From: Rouxiella aceris
GTDB taxonomy: Bacteria; Pseudomonadota; Gammaproteobacteria; Enterobacterales; Enterobacteriaceae
Assembly (NCBI RefSeq): GCF_012933545.1
Contig: NZ_JAADJU010000013.1
Coordinates: 1-64,000 of the forward strand
Direction: 5' to 3'
Length of the DNA stretch: 64,000 nt
The first letter of the stretch is position 1, and each line of letters starts with the position of its first letter. Below the pieces are notes generated by a model. It searched no databases. It was not told the origin of the DNA and saw nothing but the letters and a program-made list of their open reading frames with translations. Shown here one piece after another: positions 24,209 through 33,595 of the stretch. The position numbers were made by a program, and so were the translations under genes.

Positions 24209-26569
24209 TTAACGGAACATCGCCATCACCTTACCCAACGCCTTGCGCTGCGCGTCGCTGATCTCGCGCGAGGCGGAGTATCCGGCATTTTGCACAATCA
24301 TTTCATTAAGTCCCACTAACCAGTCATAGATATAAAAGGCCGTGGTATTGGTTGGCGTGGCCGCCAGCTTGGTCAGTCGCTGTGCGGCACCCCAGGAGAG
24401 TTCCTGTTTGGCCGGTTGACTGAAGATTTTCGCACCCCGATTGACGCGGCTAAGTGGACGCTGTGCTTCCGGTACATGAAGAAATCCCAGCCAGGCGACA
24501 AAGTCACCCAGCACACTAAGTACCCGCGAAACCTGACGATCGGCGGCACTTTCTCTTTCCGCCAGATTAGTTTCCGTTTCACCCAATACCTGCGCCAGTG
24601 ATTGCTCAATACCCAGACGATAGGCGGCGGTGATCATCTCGGCGACCAGCAGTTCCACCGTTGCTTTACCCACCCCCAGCAGTTCAATCAGCGGGGCATT
24701 TTCCGGCAGATTACGCAGATGATTGATCCAGTAACGCTGCACGTTTAAGGCATAATCGGTCTGGTTACGCAGTTTGGTGGCAATATCGTTTTCCGTCGGC
24801 AGGTTTTCTTCGGCGTTCATCTCGCTAAACAGATCGATATTCAGATTAAGTCCAAAAGGATCGGCAATCTCGAAAGCCGGGCTGTCATGAGGCGTGGCGC
24901 TATGCGGTGTCTGCTGTTGCAGATAAAGCCGACGCAACTCTTCCCTTGAAGGTAACAGACGCTCCAGGAGTTCACCGTGAACACCGGTGCGGCTTTGCAA
25001 TGCCTTGAGCAGCGTTTCGGAAATGCGCTGTTTGTGTTGCGGATCTTCAGCGGTCGGTGCCTGTGCCCAACTGCCGAGCAGGTTATCCGTTAATTCACGC
25101 TGAATTTCATGCAGTTGCTCATCGAGCCTTTCGCGTTTTATTTCACGGCCGATCTCACTGATAAGATAGGTGACCATCCGTTCCAGGCCGCGGGCGTCGC
25201 TGGCCAGCAGCGAGCCCCAGCTGTCGCCGGGATTGCCGACATAACGCTGTACCGCTTCATCAAAATATTGTGCTTTTGCCAGACGCTGATCGAAAGGGGT
25301 TAGCACCCAAATCAAACCAGGTTTACGTCGACTGCGGATTTGCGCATTCTCGCCTTGCGTCTGCTTGACCCAATAGTCGAGCAGGTTACCAATGGCCTTG
25401 GCGTCACGGCGGGCGCGTGCTGCGGTGCAAACCAGCAGCAAATTGATTGCCTGTTTCTCGGTATAATATTCCAGCAAATAGCTGCGTTTGCTGTTGTGGA
25501 TCTGTTCGTCGAAAGGCAGATTTTCCGCCGGATCTGCCACCCGGTAGCCCGGGATATTTAGCAGGTCGACGGTCTCGAAGGCAAATTCGCGGGTCAGGGT
25601 GTGCAACGGCACGCATAATTCTGTGCCGAGCAGGGTGATCTCATCCAGAGTCAGCGACACCGCCTTGCCGCTATGCCCGTCTTGCATTGGCAATACCAGC
25701 CATTCGCTGTCGCGATCAACGGCGTTAAGCAGGGCGACCGGGGCCAGCAGTTCGGGAGCATTGCTCAGATGTTGCAGCACCTCGGCGTAGTGACGATAGG
25801 CCTGGGTGAACGCCGGTTGCTCATTCCACAGTACCGAGAACAGGCGTGCCCGCTCTTCGATATTCAGTGAAGGAGCCAGCTCAATAGCTGCGGGCCAGAA
25901 GTGGGTGGCCAGCACGCGGTGACGGCGACGGTCGTGGCGGGCCATATGTTGCTGAAAATCTACCACCTCGTTGGCGGTCATCCCGGCTACGTTGCCTGAC
26001 TGACGCAGCATATGCAGGTTTTTGACGTGTTCGATCACTTGCGCTTCATCCAGCGCCAGCGGTTTCCCGAGCTCGGCAGTCTGTTGTAAAAACAGATTGG
26101 CGATCAGGCGACCCAGGTCTACTTCTGCCAGCAGCGAAATATGCAGCGGAAATTCTTTATCCTCGCTAACTGGCTGATGGGTAAAACGCGTGACCAGATG
26201 TTGCGTCAGACTGTTGGCGTGGGGTGTCAGATTGATCTCTGCCGCACAGTCAAGGGTTCTGCCCCCCAGTCGCGCCTGAACCTTGCCGCTGGCATCGGTT
26301 GCCAGTGCATTAATCAAATAGGATTTGCCTTCGCGGGACTGGCCATAGAATCCGAGGGTCAGCGGTTTTTGCGCCGTGGCGGCAAGATAAGCGGTGCGGC
26401 TGGCACAGCGGCGCAGTCTGACCGACAGGCTGTCGGCCTCCAGATCCAGTAATGTCGCGCTTTGCCGAGTATTGTCTATCCAGGCAAGTGCCTGCTCAAT
26501 ACCTTGCTGTACCCGTGCCAGGTGTGTCGACAGGGGGGTACCGGCTGGTTTCGGGGTCAGGGATTTCAT
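24209..26569 (-). CDS. srfC: Virulence-associated protein SrfC (P-loop NTPase)
   Basis: A 786-aa protein matching the SrfC family of the srfABC operon. The Walker A GQSREGKS is at 76-83, followed by YLINALA, as in dynamin/GTPase-like P-loop proteins. The rest is mostly helical, and no membrane segment is evident. In Salmonella the srf genes were found as SsrB-regulated, and SrfABC homologues in entomopathogens have been reported as cytotoxic; the mechanism is unsettled. It overlaps srfB by 4 nt (ATGA). Gene order srfA-srfB-srfC is as in other enterics. The 3' end faces the terminator at 24163. Confidence 0.83.
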   Translation of the reverse strand: MKSLTPKPAGTPLSTHLARVQQGIEQALAWIDNTRQSATLLDLEADSLSVRLRRCASRTAYLAATAQKPLTLGFYGQSREGKSYLINALATDASGKVQARLGGRTLDCAAEINLTPHANSLTQHLVTRFTHQPVSEDKEFPLHISLLAEVDLGRLIANLFLQQTAELGKPLALDEAQVIEHVKNLHMLRQSGNVAGMTANEVVDFQQHMARHDRRRHRVLATHFWPAAIELAPSLNIEERARLFSVLWNEQPAFTQAYRHYAEVLQHLSNAPELLAPVALLNAVDRDSEWLVLPMQDGHSGKAVSLTLDEITLLGTELCVPLHTLTREFAFETVDLLNIPGYRVADPAENLPFDEQIHNSKRSYLLEYYTEKQAINLLLVCTAARARRDAKAIGNLLDYWVKQTQGENAQIRSRRKPGLIWVLTPFDQRLAKAQYFDEAVQRYVGNPGDSWGSLLASDARGLERMVTYLISEIGREIKRERLDEQLHEIQRELTDNLLGSWAQAPTAEDPQHKQRISETLLKALQSRTGVHGELLERLLPSREELRRLYLQQQTPHSATPHDSPAFEIADPFGLNLNIDLFSEMNAEENLPTENDIATKLRNQTDYALNVQRYWINHLRNLPENAPLIELLGVGKATVELLVAEMITAAYRLGIEQSLAQVLGETETNLAERESAADRQVSRVLSVLGDFVAWLGFLHVPEAQRPLSRVNRGAKIFSQPAKQELSWGAAQRLTKLAATPTNTTAFYIYDWLVGLNEMIVQNAGYSASREISDAQRKALGKVMAMFR

Positions 26570-29556
26570 TTTTTAAATACGCTCCCGCTGTCGATCCAGT
26601 AATGGGTTGCACCGGTGCCATTATTGCCCAGCGTGTTTAATTTCAGTCGCAAGTGGTGAGTGGGTACCCGGCTGCCGTCGTTAAGCGTCGCTTCGGCAAT
26701 GGTAAAACGTTCCGGGCTTTGGTTATCCTCACCTTTAATCAGCGCCAGTTTGACGCGCAGCGTATGATCGCCGGCGACTTTACGCGCCAGTTCATGATCG
26801 ACAATCGACAGGGTATACAGCGGTGACGCTGGCCAGCGGTCATTGTCCAACTGACGGAAGCCGAGGCTAAGCGAGCCACGCATCTGGAAACTGTTTTTCT
26901 TGTCCAGTTCAAAGCCTTTGCTGTCGAGATCAATATCGCTGTAGTAGACATCGTCATTGGACAGGCTTTGCTGGGCATCCAGCTTGCCGAGATAGTTAAT
27001 AGTCGAATAGGGCTGGAAGTCGCCGGATTTGAAATAGAAGCCGGAGAGACGTAAATCCAGCGCCAGCAGACAGAGCATACCGCCAACCGCCGCCGTGGAT
27101 TTCGGGTTCTCGATGCGCCCCTGTTTGTTAAACGGATACCAGTCGCTGGTGTGATAGCCATCCAGCGACAGAATACGGTTAATTGGCAAAGGTTGCAGAT
27201 AGCGGAACAGCGCCTGAATACCGGGGAAACGCGAAGGACGTCCGGTAAGCAGCAACACATCGCAAGAATAGAGCGACACCACTTCGCACAGCGAACGCAG
27301 ATGCTGGGTGATACTCATGCGATTAGACAAGAATTCGGCATGCAGTTTTGCCAACTTGAGCACCATCGGCACTTGCAGAATATCAAACAGCGTATCTTGA
27401 CCGTGCAGCTCGCGCTGGACTTCGCTATTGATATGCTCGATCACCTTTTTGGTCGGTGATTGCAAGAGCAGTTCGCCAAAGCTGGCTTCGATTTCTGCAC
27501 TGGCATCGAGAGGATCATAGCCTTCGTAGGTTTCCAGAATCGCCTGGGCAATGGGCATAAAAATTTGTAGCGTAACCTGTTGGCGCAGGGTCGATTGGCC
27601 GTCGAGACGACCTTCGCTGCCAAACAGGCGGGTCATCAGGGTATCGGGATTGGCCAGACCGGCTTTTTTTAACGCCGCCTGCAGCGATGGCAGGACGTAC
27701 AGCTGGATCACATCCAGCAGAATATCGTCACCGGCTACTTTGAAGCCTTCGCGGAACAGCAGGCGCGGGGTGATTTTAACGTTGCTGCCGACACCGTCGT
27801 CCAGCCAATATTGAGTGATGGCCAAATCGGTAGTGCCACCGCCAATATCGATCGACGCCACGCGCAGGGTTTTACCCACGCTCTCACCGGGAGCCAGTTC
27901 TTTATCAGGGCGGGCCTGACTGGCAAAAAACTCTTCCGTACGGCCGGCAAAGTTAACCTGACTTTCGTTATACAGATAGACCATTTGTCCGCAGGTGGCT
28001 TCGTCCCATTCCATTTGCACATCGGGAACCGGGATCAGGCTGTTGCTTTTGTCGGCGGCGCTAAGAAAATCGTCGTCAGCCGGGTGCCAGCCGAGCGCTT
28101 TCCAGACAATGCCAATGGCTTCGTGCATTCTGCGCCGAAAGATCTCGCGTTCCGGTTTTGGCATGGCCGAAGGCAGGGTCAGAATAATATTACGCAACTG
28201 GCGCGGGGCATTGCAGTGGGTCATTTTCAGACGCTGCGCCGCGCTGTTGATCTGCATTAACGCCTGAGCCAGCAGTTCGGAGAGCATAAAGGTCATCACT
28301 GAACTGCGACTATAGTGCGGCGAAAATACCGGTAAACGCTCGTCAAGCGCCACTTTATATAGCGGTTCGCCTTCGTCGTTAAACAGATTGGTCAACGGCA
28401 TAGCAGTCGCCGGGGACTCGGTGTGCTGCGTTGCCGAATGGCTGAAACGCCAGCCGGGGGCATAGCTTTCTTCGTCCCACAAATAACGGCGCGGGCTGGA
28501 GATGCCGGTCGAGCCTTCGCTGCCTTCACGATGCAGCGCAATGCGCGTGGCTTCACGGCCAACGCGGGTGATTGATGGCCAGACAAAGGCGTCTTCGCGG
28601 CCGCTTTCTACCGAGAAGTTCTGCTTGCCAAACTTCACCGCCGAAAATTCCACGCGACTTTCAAATAGCTCGTTATACAGCAGATGCGGCTGGCTCATAT
28701 CGCGCAGTTGCAGCTCATAGGTCTGCTTCAGGCCGTTATTCTCGTCGAGATGATCTTCCACCAAAATGCCGCAGGTATGCGAGTTGCCGACATCGAGAAT
28801 AAAATCGACGTTGACCGCCGGTTCTTGCAGCGTACTGGTGATCAATTTGATTTCCGGCACCCCGAGCTGCAGACCGAGCATTTCCAGCAGATTGAGATAG
28901 TGCGCCTGGTATTCAAACTCTTTCAGCGCATCTTTTACGGTTTTCGCTGAACGATCTTCACGCTGCATCGCCTGCTGGCTAAACACCTCGCGCAGCCAGC
29001 CGTCTACCCAGGTAGCATCGAGAAAATCGACCAATTCTTCATTGTGCCAGGCCAGCGCAAAGCTGAGGCCGGTTTTGATATCATTTTCATTGGGAGCCAG
29101 CGACTCATTGTCCTGACCTTCTGGGTACACCTTGGTATCGAATGCCAGGCAGATACGGTGGGTATTGCCGTCGTTATCCGGTTTATCCAGCGCCAGCACT
29201 TGTACGCGAGCCCAGTTATCCGGGCCGGTCATAAAGGTGCGCGGGGCATTAAAACGGAAAAAAGGTACCGGTAGCCAGATTTGGTCAAGCAAATGCAGAG
29301 ACTGTGCCAGCGTAAAACTAAACTCGGGTTTGACGATTTCTGGTGCGCCGCCAGCGATACCGGGCAAGGAATACTTGCCGTTTTCCTCATTGAGGGCCAG
29401 ACGCAGCAAGGGACCATTGGCGCTTTTGCGCACAAATTTATTGGCCAGTTGGCTGTCAATTTGCGGTTTTAAGGCAAAATCCAAAAACTGGATGCCGCTG
29501 TTCTGAATCAGCGTGATTTTTTGCTTATAGTCGGTGATTGTCGCCAGCATGGTCAT
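26566..29556 (-). CDS. srfB: Virulence factor SrfB (actin/Hsp70-like ATPase fold)
   Basis: A 996-aa SrfB-family protein. Two ASKHA-type phosphate motifs are visible: LDVGNSHT at about 254-261 and IDIGGGTTDLA near 568. This suggests an actin/Hsp70-like nucleotide-binding core inside a larger protein. The length agrees with SrfB elsewhere. It is coupled by 4-nt overlaps to srfA upstream and srfC downstream, so the three products are made together and probably form one complex. The function is not established. Confidence 0.86.
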   Translation of the reverse strand: MTMLATITDYKQKITLIQNSGIQFLDFALKPQIDSQLANKFVRKSANGPLLRLALNEENGKYSLPGIAGGAPEIVKPEFSFTLAQSLHLLDQIWLPVPFFRFNAPRTFMTGPDNWARVQVLALDKPDNDGNTHRICLAFDTKVYPEGQDNESLAPNENDIKTGLSFALAWHNEELVDFLDATWVDGWLREVFSQQAMQREDRSAKTVKDALKEFEYQAHYLNLLEMLGLQLGVPEIKLITSTLQEPAVNVDFILDVGNSHTCGILVEDHLDENNGLKQTYELQLRDMSQPHLLYNELFESRVEFSAVKFGKQNFSVESGREDAFVWPSITRVGREATRIALHREGSEGSTGISSPRRYLWDEESYAPGWRFSHSATQHTESPATAMPLTNLFNDEGEPLYKVALDERLPVFSPHYSRSSVMTFMLSELLAQALMQINSAAQRLKMTHCNAPRQLRNIILTLPSAMPKPEREIFRRRMHEAIGIVWKALGWHPADDDFLSAADKSNSLIPVPDVQMEWDEATCGQMVYLYNESQVNFAGRTEEFFASQARPDKELAPGESVGKTLRVASIDIGGGTTDLAITQYWLDDGVGSNVKITPRLLFREGFKVAGDDILLDVIQLYVLPSLQAALKKAGLANPDTLMTRLFGSEGRLDGQSTLRQQVTLQIFMPIAQAILETYEGYDPLDASAEIEASFGELLLQSPTKKVIEHINSEVQRELHGQDTLFDILQVPMVLKLAKLHAEFLSNRMSITQHLRSLCEVVSLYSCDVLLLTGRPSRFPGIQALFRYLQPLPINRILSLDGYHTSDWYPFNKQGRIENPKSTAAVGGMLCLLALDLRLSGFYFKSGDFQPYSTINYLGKLDAQQSLSNDDVYYSDIDLDSKGFELDKKNSFQMRGSLSLGFRQLDNDRWPASPLYTLSIVDHELARKVAGDHTLRVKLALIKGEDNQSPERFTIAEATLNDGSRVPTHHLRLKLNTLGNNGTGATHYWIDSGSVFKK

Positions 29557-30890
29557 TTACTCTCGCGCTTTATCGTCATCGGGTAGACGCTGTCATTATT
29601 AAAGCGGCCATTACATACCGCCGCGCCGGTCGCATCCTGACTACAGACGATTTGAGGCATTTGATAACGGGTATCATCGCTGCACCGCGCCTTGCTCTTG
29701 GTATTAATCACCAGGTTACCTGATTTCATCAGCCCGGCAGTTACCGGTACCCGACAGTTGACACCGCTGCTGTAGGTGATTTTGGCGAACCCGATACCAT
29801 CTTTAATCTGATATTTAAACATTGGGGGTTTGCCAAACAATGGGTCCTTGCTGTCCACCGTTACCCGCCAGTTACCATCAAGAAACTTGATAGAACCAAT
29901 TTTCACTTCATCGGCAGGTAACACCAGGGCATTTTTGGCAATCGCTACTGGAGCCGGTGGCGCGGTTTTTTCTGCCGGTACGGCAGGCGCAGGGATGACT
30001 GCTGCTTGCGCCACCGGTAATGTCGGTGCGGCGACCGGTGCCGGTTCTGCTACTGGCGGCTGTGCGACGGCGATCGCTGCCGGAGCTGGTGCTTTAACGA
30101 TATCGTTATTTACCTGCGGGGCAGGTTTGACTTCTGCCAGTTTTGGACTCGGAGAATAATTGTGCAACGCGACAGCGCTGACCAGGGCAATGGCCAGGGC
30201 AGCGGCAGGTAATAACCACAGCGAACGTCCGCGGCGTGGGGTTGCGCCAGGGGCCGCCAGTACCGGCGGCGTTTCGCTGCTGGCGGTAGCGGGTTCCATC
30301 GGTTTCGCTGCCGGTTTTTCCGCTGCTTTGGCGGGTGCCACCGGGCGAGAAATTAGCGGTGCCGACAGTTCGATTTTTGAACGCGGGCGGATAGGTTCCA
30401 CGTCGTCCTGCGTTGGCCGCAGCGCCTCCAGGGCATCGCCGCGCGATTTTTTATCGAGTTTGACGAATCCCCAAAAGGTCAGTACCGGTTGTCCGCCCAC
30501 CAAATAGACATAGTTCTGATCGGGGAACTGAATGGCTTTTGACAGCAGAGCGCCAAACAGTTTTTGCGAAGATTTTTCCGAAGCCTGCGCCCGACTGACG
30601 ATCTGGCTGACCTCCGTCTGACAGGCTTCGAGTTGACGCAGTGCCTGCTGACGTTCGCTATGACTACTGGTTGCCCAGGAGGTGACTTTGCCCTCGACGG
30701 GAGCATACCAGTCAAGGCGGTCGCCTTGTTCATTTGGTTGGGGGATAGCCAGACAGTCAGCAATATGCTGCTTTTTCCGAAGGCGTAATGTTTCCCGAAG
30801 CTGAAGGGCTGAGGCATAAACTGCTTGCCCATTTTCGCCCAATGCCAGGAGATCATCCAAACTACCGCTGCGTAAAAATAATTTTGCCAC
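29553..30890 (-). CDS. srfA: SrfA family protein
   Basis: A 445-aa protein, the first gene of srfABC. Residues 1-165 are a soluble region. One membrane helix follows at about 223-243 (LWLLPAAALAIALVSAVAL), then a Pro/Ala/Val-rich linker (about 250-310), then a C-terminal folded region with three Cys. The topology suggests a single-pass inner-membrane protein with a periplasmic C-terminal domain reached through the flexible linker. The start is GTG at 30890, preceded by AAGGGT. SrfA homologues are encoded with SrfB and SrfC in many enterics. Confidence 0.8.
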   Translation of the reverse strand: MAKLFLRSGSLDDLLALGENGQAVYASALQLRETLRLRKKQHIADCLAIPQPNEQGDRLDWYAPVEGKVTSWATSSHSERQQALRQLEACQTEVSQIVSRAQASEKSSQKLFGALLSKAIQFPDQNYVYLVGGQPVLTFWGFVKLDKKSRGDALEALRPTQDDVEPIRPRSKIELSAPLISRPVAPAKAAEKPAAKPMEPATASSETPPVLAAPGATPRRGRSLWLLPAAALAIALVSAVALHNYSPSPKLAEVKPAPQVNNDIVKAPAPAAIAVAQPPVAEPAPVAAPTLPVAQAAVIPAPAVPAEKTAPPAPVAIAKNALVLPADEVKIGSIKFLDGNWRVTVDSKDPLFGKPPMFKYQIKDGIGFAKITYSSGVNCRVPVTAGLMKSGNLVINTKSKARCSDDTRYQMPQIVCSQDATGAAVCNGRFNNDSVYPMTIKRESK

Positions 30891-31031
30891 GCAAAAAAGA
30901 CCCTTTATAAGAGATGCCTGGGGGCAGAAAATAATGCGATATCTGCTACTTTAGTTATTTTAGTGTGGCTGAGGGGAAATCAAACGCCTGAATAGATAGC
31001 AAAACTGCGACATATTCGTCAGACGTGCGGC

Positions 31032-31469
31032 TCACACCTGCTCGAAATTATCATAAACGCGACGTACCAGAGCCAGTAATTGCTGCTGCTCCTCGACATT
31101 GAGTCCGTTTAGAGCCAGTTGCGACAAGTGTTTACCCTGTTGCTGCATCTCGGTTTTGATGCCTGCCCCGCGCGCAGTCAGGGTTAAACGGACAATCCGG
31201 CGATCGTCCGCGTCTGGTTCGCTGGTCAGCAGGTCTTTATCACGCAATCCCTTGATTAAACGCGCCATTTGCGCTTTATCCCGCTCCATGAAACGCGCCA
31301 GATCGCCCTGGCTGGCGCCAGGATTACGCCCCAGATAGGCCAGCACTTTGCCATCCATATGGGTGATGTTGTACGGGCCGTCACGCAATTGCTCAAATTG
31401 TCTGGCCCGATAGCGATGCATAATCATATGCATTAACCACATCACATCATCGTTATGCGAGTTAGTCAT
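31032..31469 (-). CDS. MarR family transcriptional regulator
   Basis: A 145-aa MarR-type regulator. The DNA-binding part is ASQGDLARFMERDKAQMARL with the wing DADDRRIVRLT. The frame is open far upstream, but the ATG at 31469 matches the family's N-terminus. It is divergent from a siderophore-interacting reductase gene, with a perfect palindrome between, so it probably represses that gene and itself. The location suggests control by metal or a siderophore-related ligand; this is inference. Confidence 0.85.
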   Translation of the reverse strand: MTNSHNDDVMWLMHMIMHRYRARQFEQLRDGPYNITHMDGKVLAYLGRNPGASQGDLARFMERDKAQMARLIKGLRDKDLLTSEPDADDRRIVRLTLTARGAGIKTEMQQQGKHLSQLALNGLNVEEQQQLLALVRRVYDNFEQV

Positions 31470-31502
31470 TAGTTGACAATGTCTCCTGGTTTTCGGTAGA
31501 TT

Positions 31503-31517
31503 GTTGATATTATCAAC
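31503..31517. promoter_or_regulatory. Palindromic operator between MarR and SIP genes
   Basis: GTTGATA-T-TATCAAC is a perfect 15-bp palindrome located 34 bp upstream of the MarR start and 20 bp upstream of the reductase start. The size and position are typical of a MarR dimer site. A partial half-like element GTTGACAATGTC lies at 31473-31484. Confidence 0.65.
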
Positions 31518-31536
31518 CAAAGGGAATCTTTTAGCT

Positions 31537-32274
31537 ATGACCAATAACGAAACAACCAGCCGTGTGCAACTTATTCGCCATGAAATCAAAAGGCGTACCC
31601 TGGATGTGGTCAGCGTCGAAACCATCAGTCCACACTTTAAGCGCATTACCTTGAGTGGCGACACGCTGGCTGATTTTATCAGCGCTTCTTTTGATGACCA
31701 CATAAAATTTATTGTTAATCCCCAGGCAGCTGAGCCGGTAATGCGCGATTACACGCCGCGCTCTTATGATAATAAGAAAAAAGAGCTGGTGATTGAATTT
31801 GCCATGCACGGCGAGGGGCCCGCCAACCAGTGGGCTGAAAATGTCAAAGCGGGAGATCAGGCGATGATCGCCGGACCGCGCGGCTCCCGTGTGATACCCG
31901 TCGATTATGCCTGGCACCTGTTGATTGGTGATGAAACGGCGTTTCCCGCCATGTCGCGCCGTATGGAAGAATTGCCGGCGCAAGCCAAGGTGACCCTGGT
32001 GGCACTGGCCCACGATGTGCGCGATCGCCGGGCTTTTGACTCCCGCGCTCAGGTGGACATCATCTGGGTTGACACGGCAGAACAACTTATTGACTGGGCG
32101 CAGTCTTTTGCCTTGCCCGCCGGTGAAGGGTTTGTCTGGTGCGCCGCCGAGGCCAGTATCATTAAATCGTTGCGCACGATTTTTATTGATGATAAAGGTC
32201 ATGATCAGAACGCAATCCGCACTTCTGCCTACTGGAAGATGAGAACCGCCGCTTTCCATGAGGAAGTGCAATAA
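31537..32274 (+). CDS. Siderophore-interacting protein / NADPH-dependent ferric-chelate reductase
   Basis: A 245-aa cytoplasmic flavoprotein of the SIP family (ViuB/YqjH). The FAD-binding motif MRDYTPRSYD is followed by IEFAMHGEGPANQWAENV, and the NAD(P)-side motif is IGDETAFPAMSRRME. Such enzymes release iron from ferric siderophores by reduction. The ATG at 31537 is preceded by AAGGGA; a start 12 codons upstream would lie in the operator. It is divergent from a MarR regulator, whereas E. coli yqjH is paired with a PadR-type regulator. Confidence 0.86.
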   Translation: MTNNETTSRVQLIRHEIKRRTLDVVSVETISPHFKRITLSGDTLADFISASFDDHIKFIVNPQAAEPVMRDYTPRSYDNKKKELVIEFAMHGEGPANQWAENVKAGDQAMIAGPRGSRVIPVDYAWHLLIGDETAFPAMSRRMEELPAQAKVTLVALAHDVRDRRAFDSRAQVDIIWVDTAEQLIDWAQSFALPAGEGFVWCAAEASIIKSLRTIFIDDKGHDQNAIRTSAYWKMRTAAFHEEVQ

Positions 32275-32316
32275 TTCGGGAGGCTGGCGCGGCCATCTAT
32301 GAGAGGAGACATAAGT

Positions 32317-32568
32317 ATGCTCGAACTAAGACCAAACTGTGAGTGTTGTGACAAAGATCTGCCACCGACTTCAAGTGAGGCGAGAATTTGTTCGTTTGAA
32401 TGCACATTCTGTGTCTCTTGTGCAGAAACCACCCTGGGCGGGCTGTGTCCCAACTGTGGTGGCGAGTTAGTGGCACGTCCGCGAAGGCCTATAAATAAAT
32501 TGGTTAACAACCCGGCATCGACCCAACGTGTGCTTAAGCCTGCGGGCTGTAACTCTGCACCCCAGTGA
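32317..32568 (+). CDS. DUF1272 small cysteine-rich protein
   Basis: An 83-aa protein matching DUF1272. Eleven Cys are spread over CECCDKDLP, ICSFECTFCVSCAE and GLCPNCGGELVARPRRP, a zinc-ribbon-like arrangement. GAGGAG precedes the ATG at 32317. The function of the family is unknown. It lies 42 bp after the siderophore-interacting protein and may share its transcript. Confidence 0.85.
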   Translation: MLELRPNCECCDKDLPPTSSEARICSFECTFCVSCAETTLGGLCPNCGGELVARPRRPINKLVNNPASTQRVLKPAGCNSAPQ

Positions 32569-32597
32569 GCGACGGTGTTCTCTCGCCGGGCAGATAA

Positions 32598-33458
32598 TTA
32601 ATGCGCTTCTGCCAGCAGACTGACCATGGCCTGCAAATTGGCGGAAGTCTGCCCCTTACGCCACATCAACCAAATCTGCAATTTTCCCATTTCGTTAGCC
32701 AGTGGATAAGCATGTACGCCGGTTTTTCCCGGCATATTCTCCAGCATGCTGGCCGGGATCAGCGCCAGACCGGCACCGGCGGTCACGCAGGCTAAAATGC
32801 CGTGATAGGACTCCATCTCATAAATTTTTCCCGGAACCGCCTGATCCTCGGCAAACCAGTTTTCAAACAGACGCCGATAGGCGCAGTTGGCGCGAAAGGC
32901 ATAAATGGTGGCACCTGAAATATCTTGTGCGCGTTGAATAGGCGCATGGTTAAGTGCCGCAATCAATACCATCTCCTCATCAAATACCGCCACACCATCA
33001 AGCTCCGGATGTCGTGGGGGACCATCGACAAAGGCGGCACTAAATCTTCCGCTAAGCATTCCCTCAATCATATCGCCGGAAGGACCGGTGGAGAGATCCA
33101 GCTCCACGCTGGGGTAGGCCTGATGATAACGGGCCAATACCGGCGGGATCCTGACGGCAGCGGTACTTTCTATCGATCCGAGGGTGAAAATACCCATCGG
33201 TCGTTGACCGGAAACACTCTGTTTTGCTTCTTCCGCCAGTGCCAAAATACGCAGGGCATAGCTGAGAAAAGTTTTCCCCTGATCGGAAATATGCAGCCTG
33301 AGCTTTTCACGATGAAACAGCAAGGTGCCCAACTCCTCTTCCAACTGTCTGATGCGGGTAGAGATATTGGAAGGAACGCGGTGCAGCTTCTCGGCGGCCG
33401 CGGTGACGCTGCCTTCGGCGGCTACGGTGGCAAAGACTTCCAGTTGAGTCAGGTCCAT
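32598..33458 (-). CDS. ptrR: LysR-type regulator PtrR (YneJ)
   Basis: A 286-aa LysR regulator. MDLTQLEVFATVAAEGSVT at the N-terminus and, in the effector domain, FTLGSIESTAAVRIP, STGPSGDMIEGML and YAFRANCAYRRLFENWF follow E. coli YneJ/PtrR as I know it. In E. coli this gene is divergent from sad (yneI) and controls it with putrescine-related metabolism. The same divergent layout is present here with 137 bp between. The ATG at 33458 matches the family start; the ribosome-binding site is weak. Confidence 0.84.
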   Translation of the reverse strand: MDLTQLEVFATVAAEGSVTAAAEKLHRVPSNISTRIRQLEEELGTLLFHREKLRLHISDQGKTFLSYALRILALAEEAKQSVSGQRPMGIFTLGSIESTAAVRIPPVLARYHQAYPSVELDLSTGPSGDMIEGMLSGRFSAAFVDGPPRHPELDGVAVFDEEMVLIAALNHAPIQRAQDISGATIYAFRANCAYRRLFENWFAEDQAVPGKIYEMESYHGILACVTAGAGLALIPASMLENMPGKTGVHAYPLANEMGKLQIWLMWRKGQTSANLQAMVSLLAEAH

Positions 33459-33595
33459 AGGTATTCTCGAATTGAGACAGTTATTTTCTTTATTATTCAT
33501 TTTAAAAAAAGGTTTAACAAGCATAGGATTTTCTACAGACAAGCGATGCACCTGCAGGGTGCCGACAATTTTTTGCCGCCAACGAGAGAATATCC

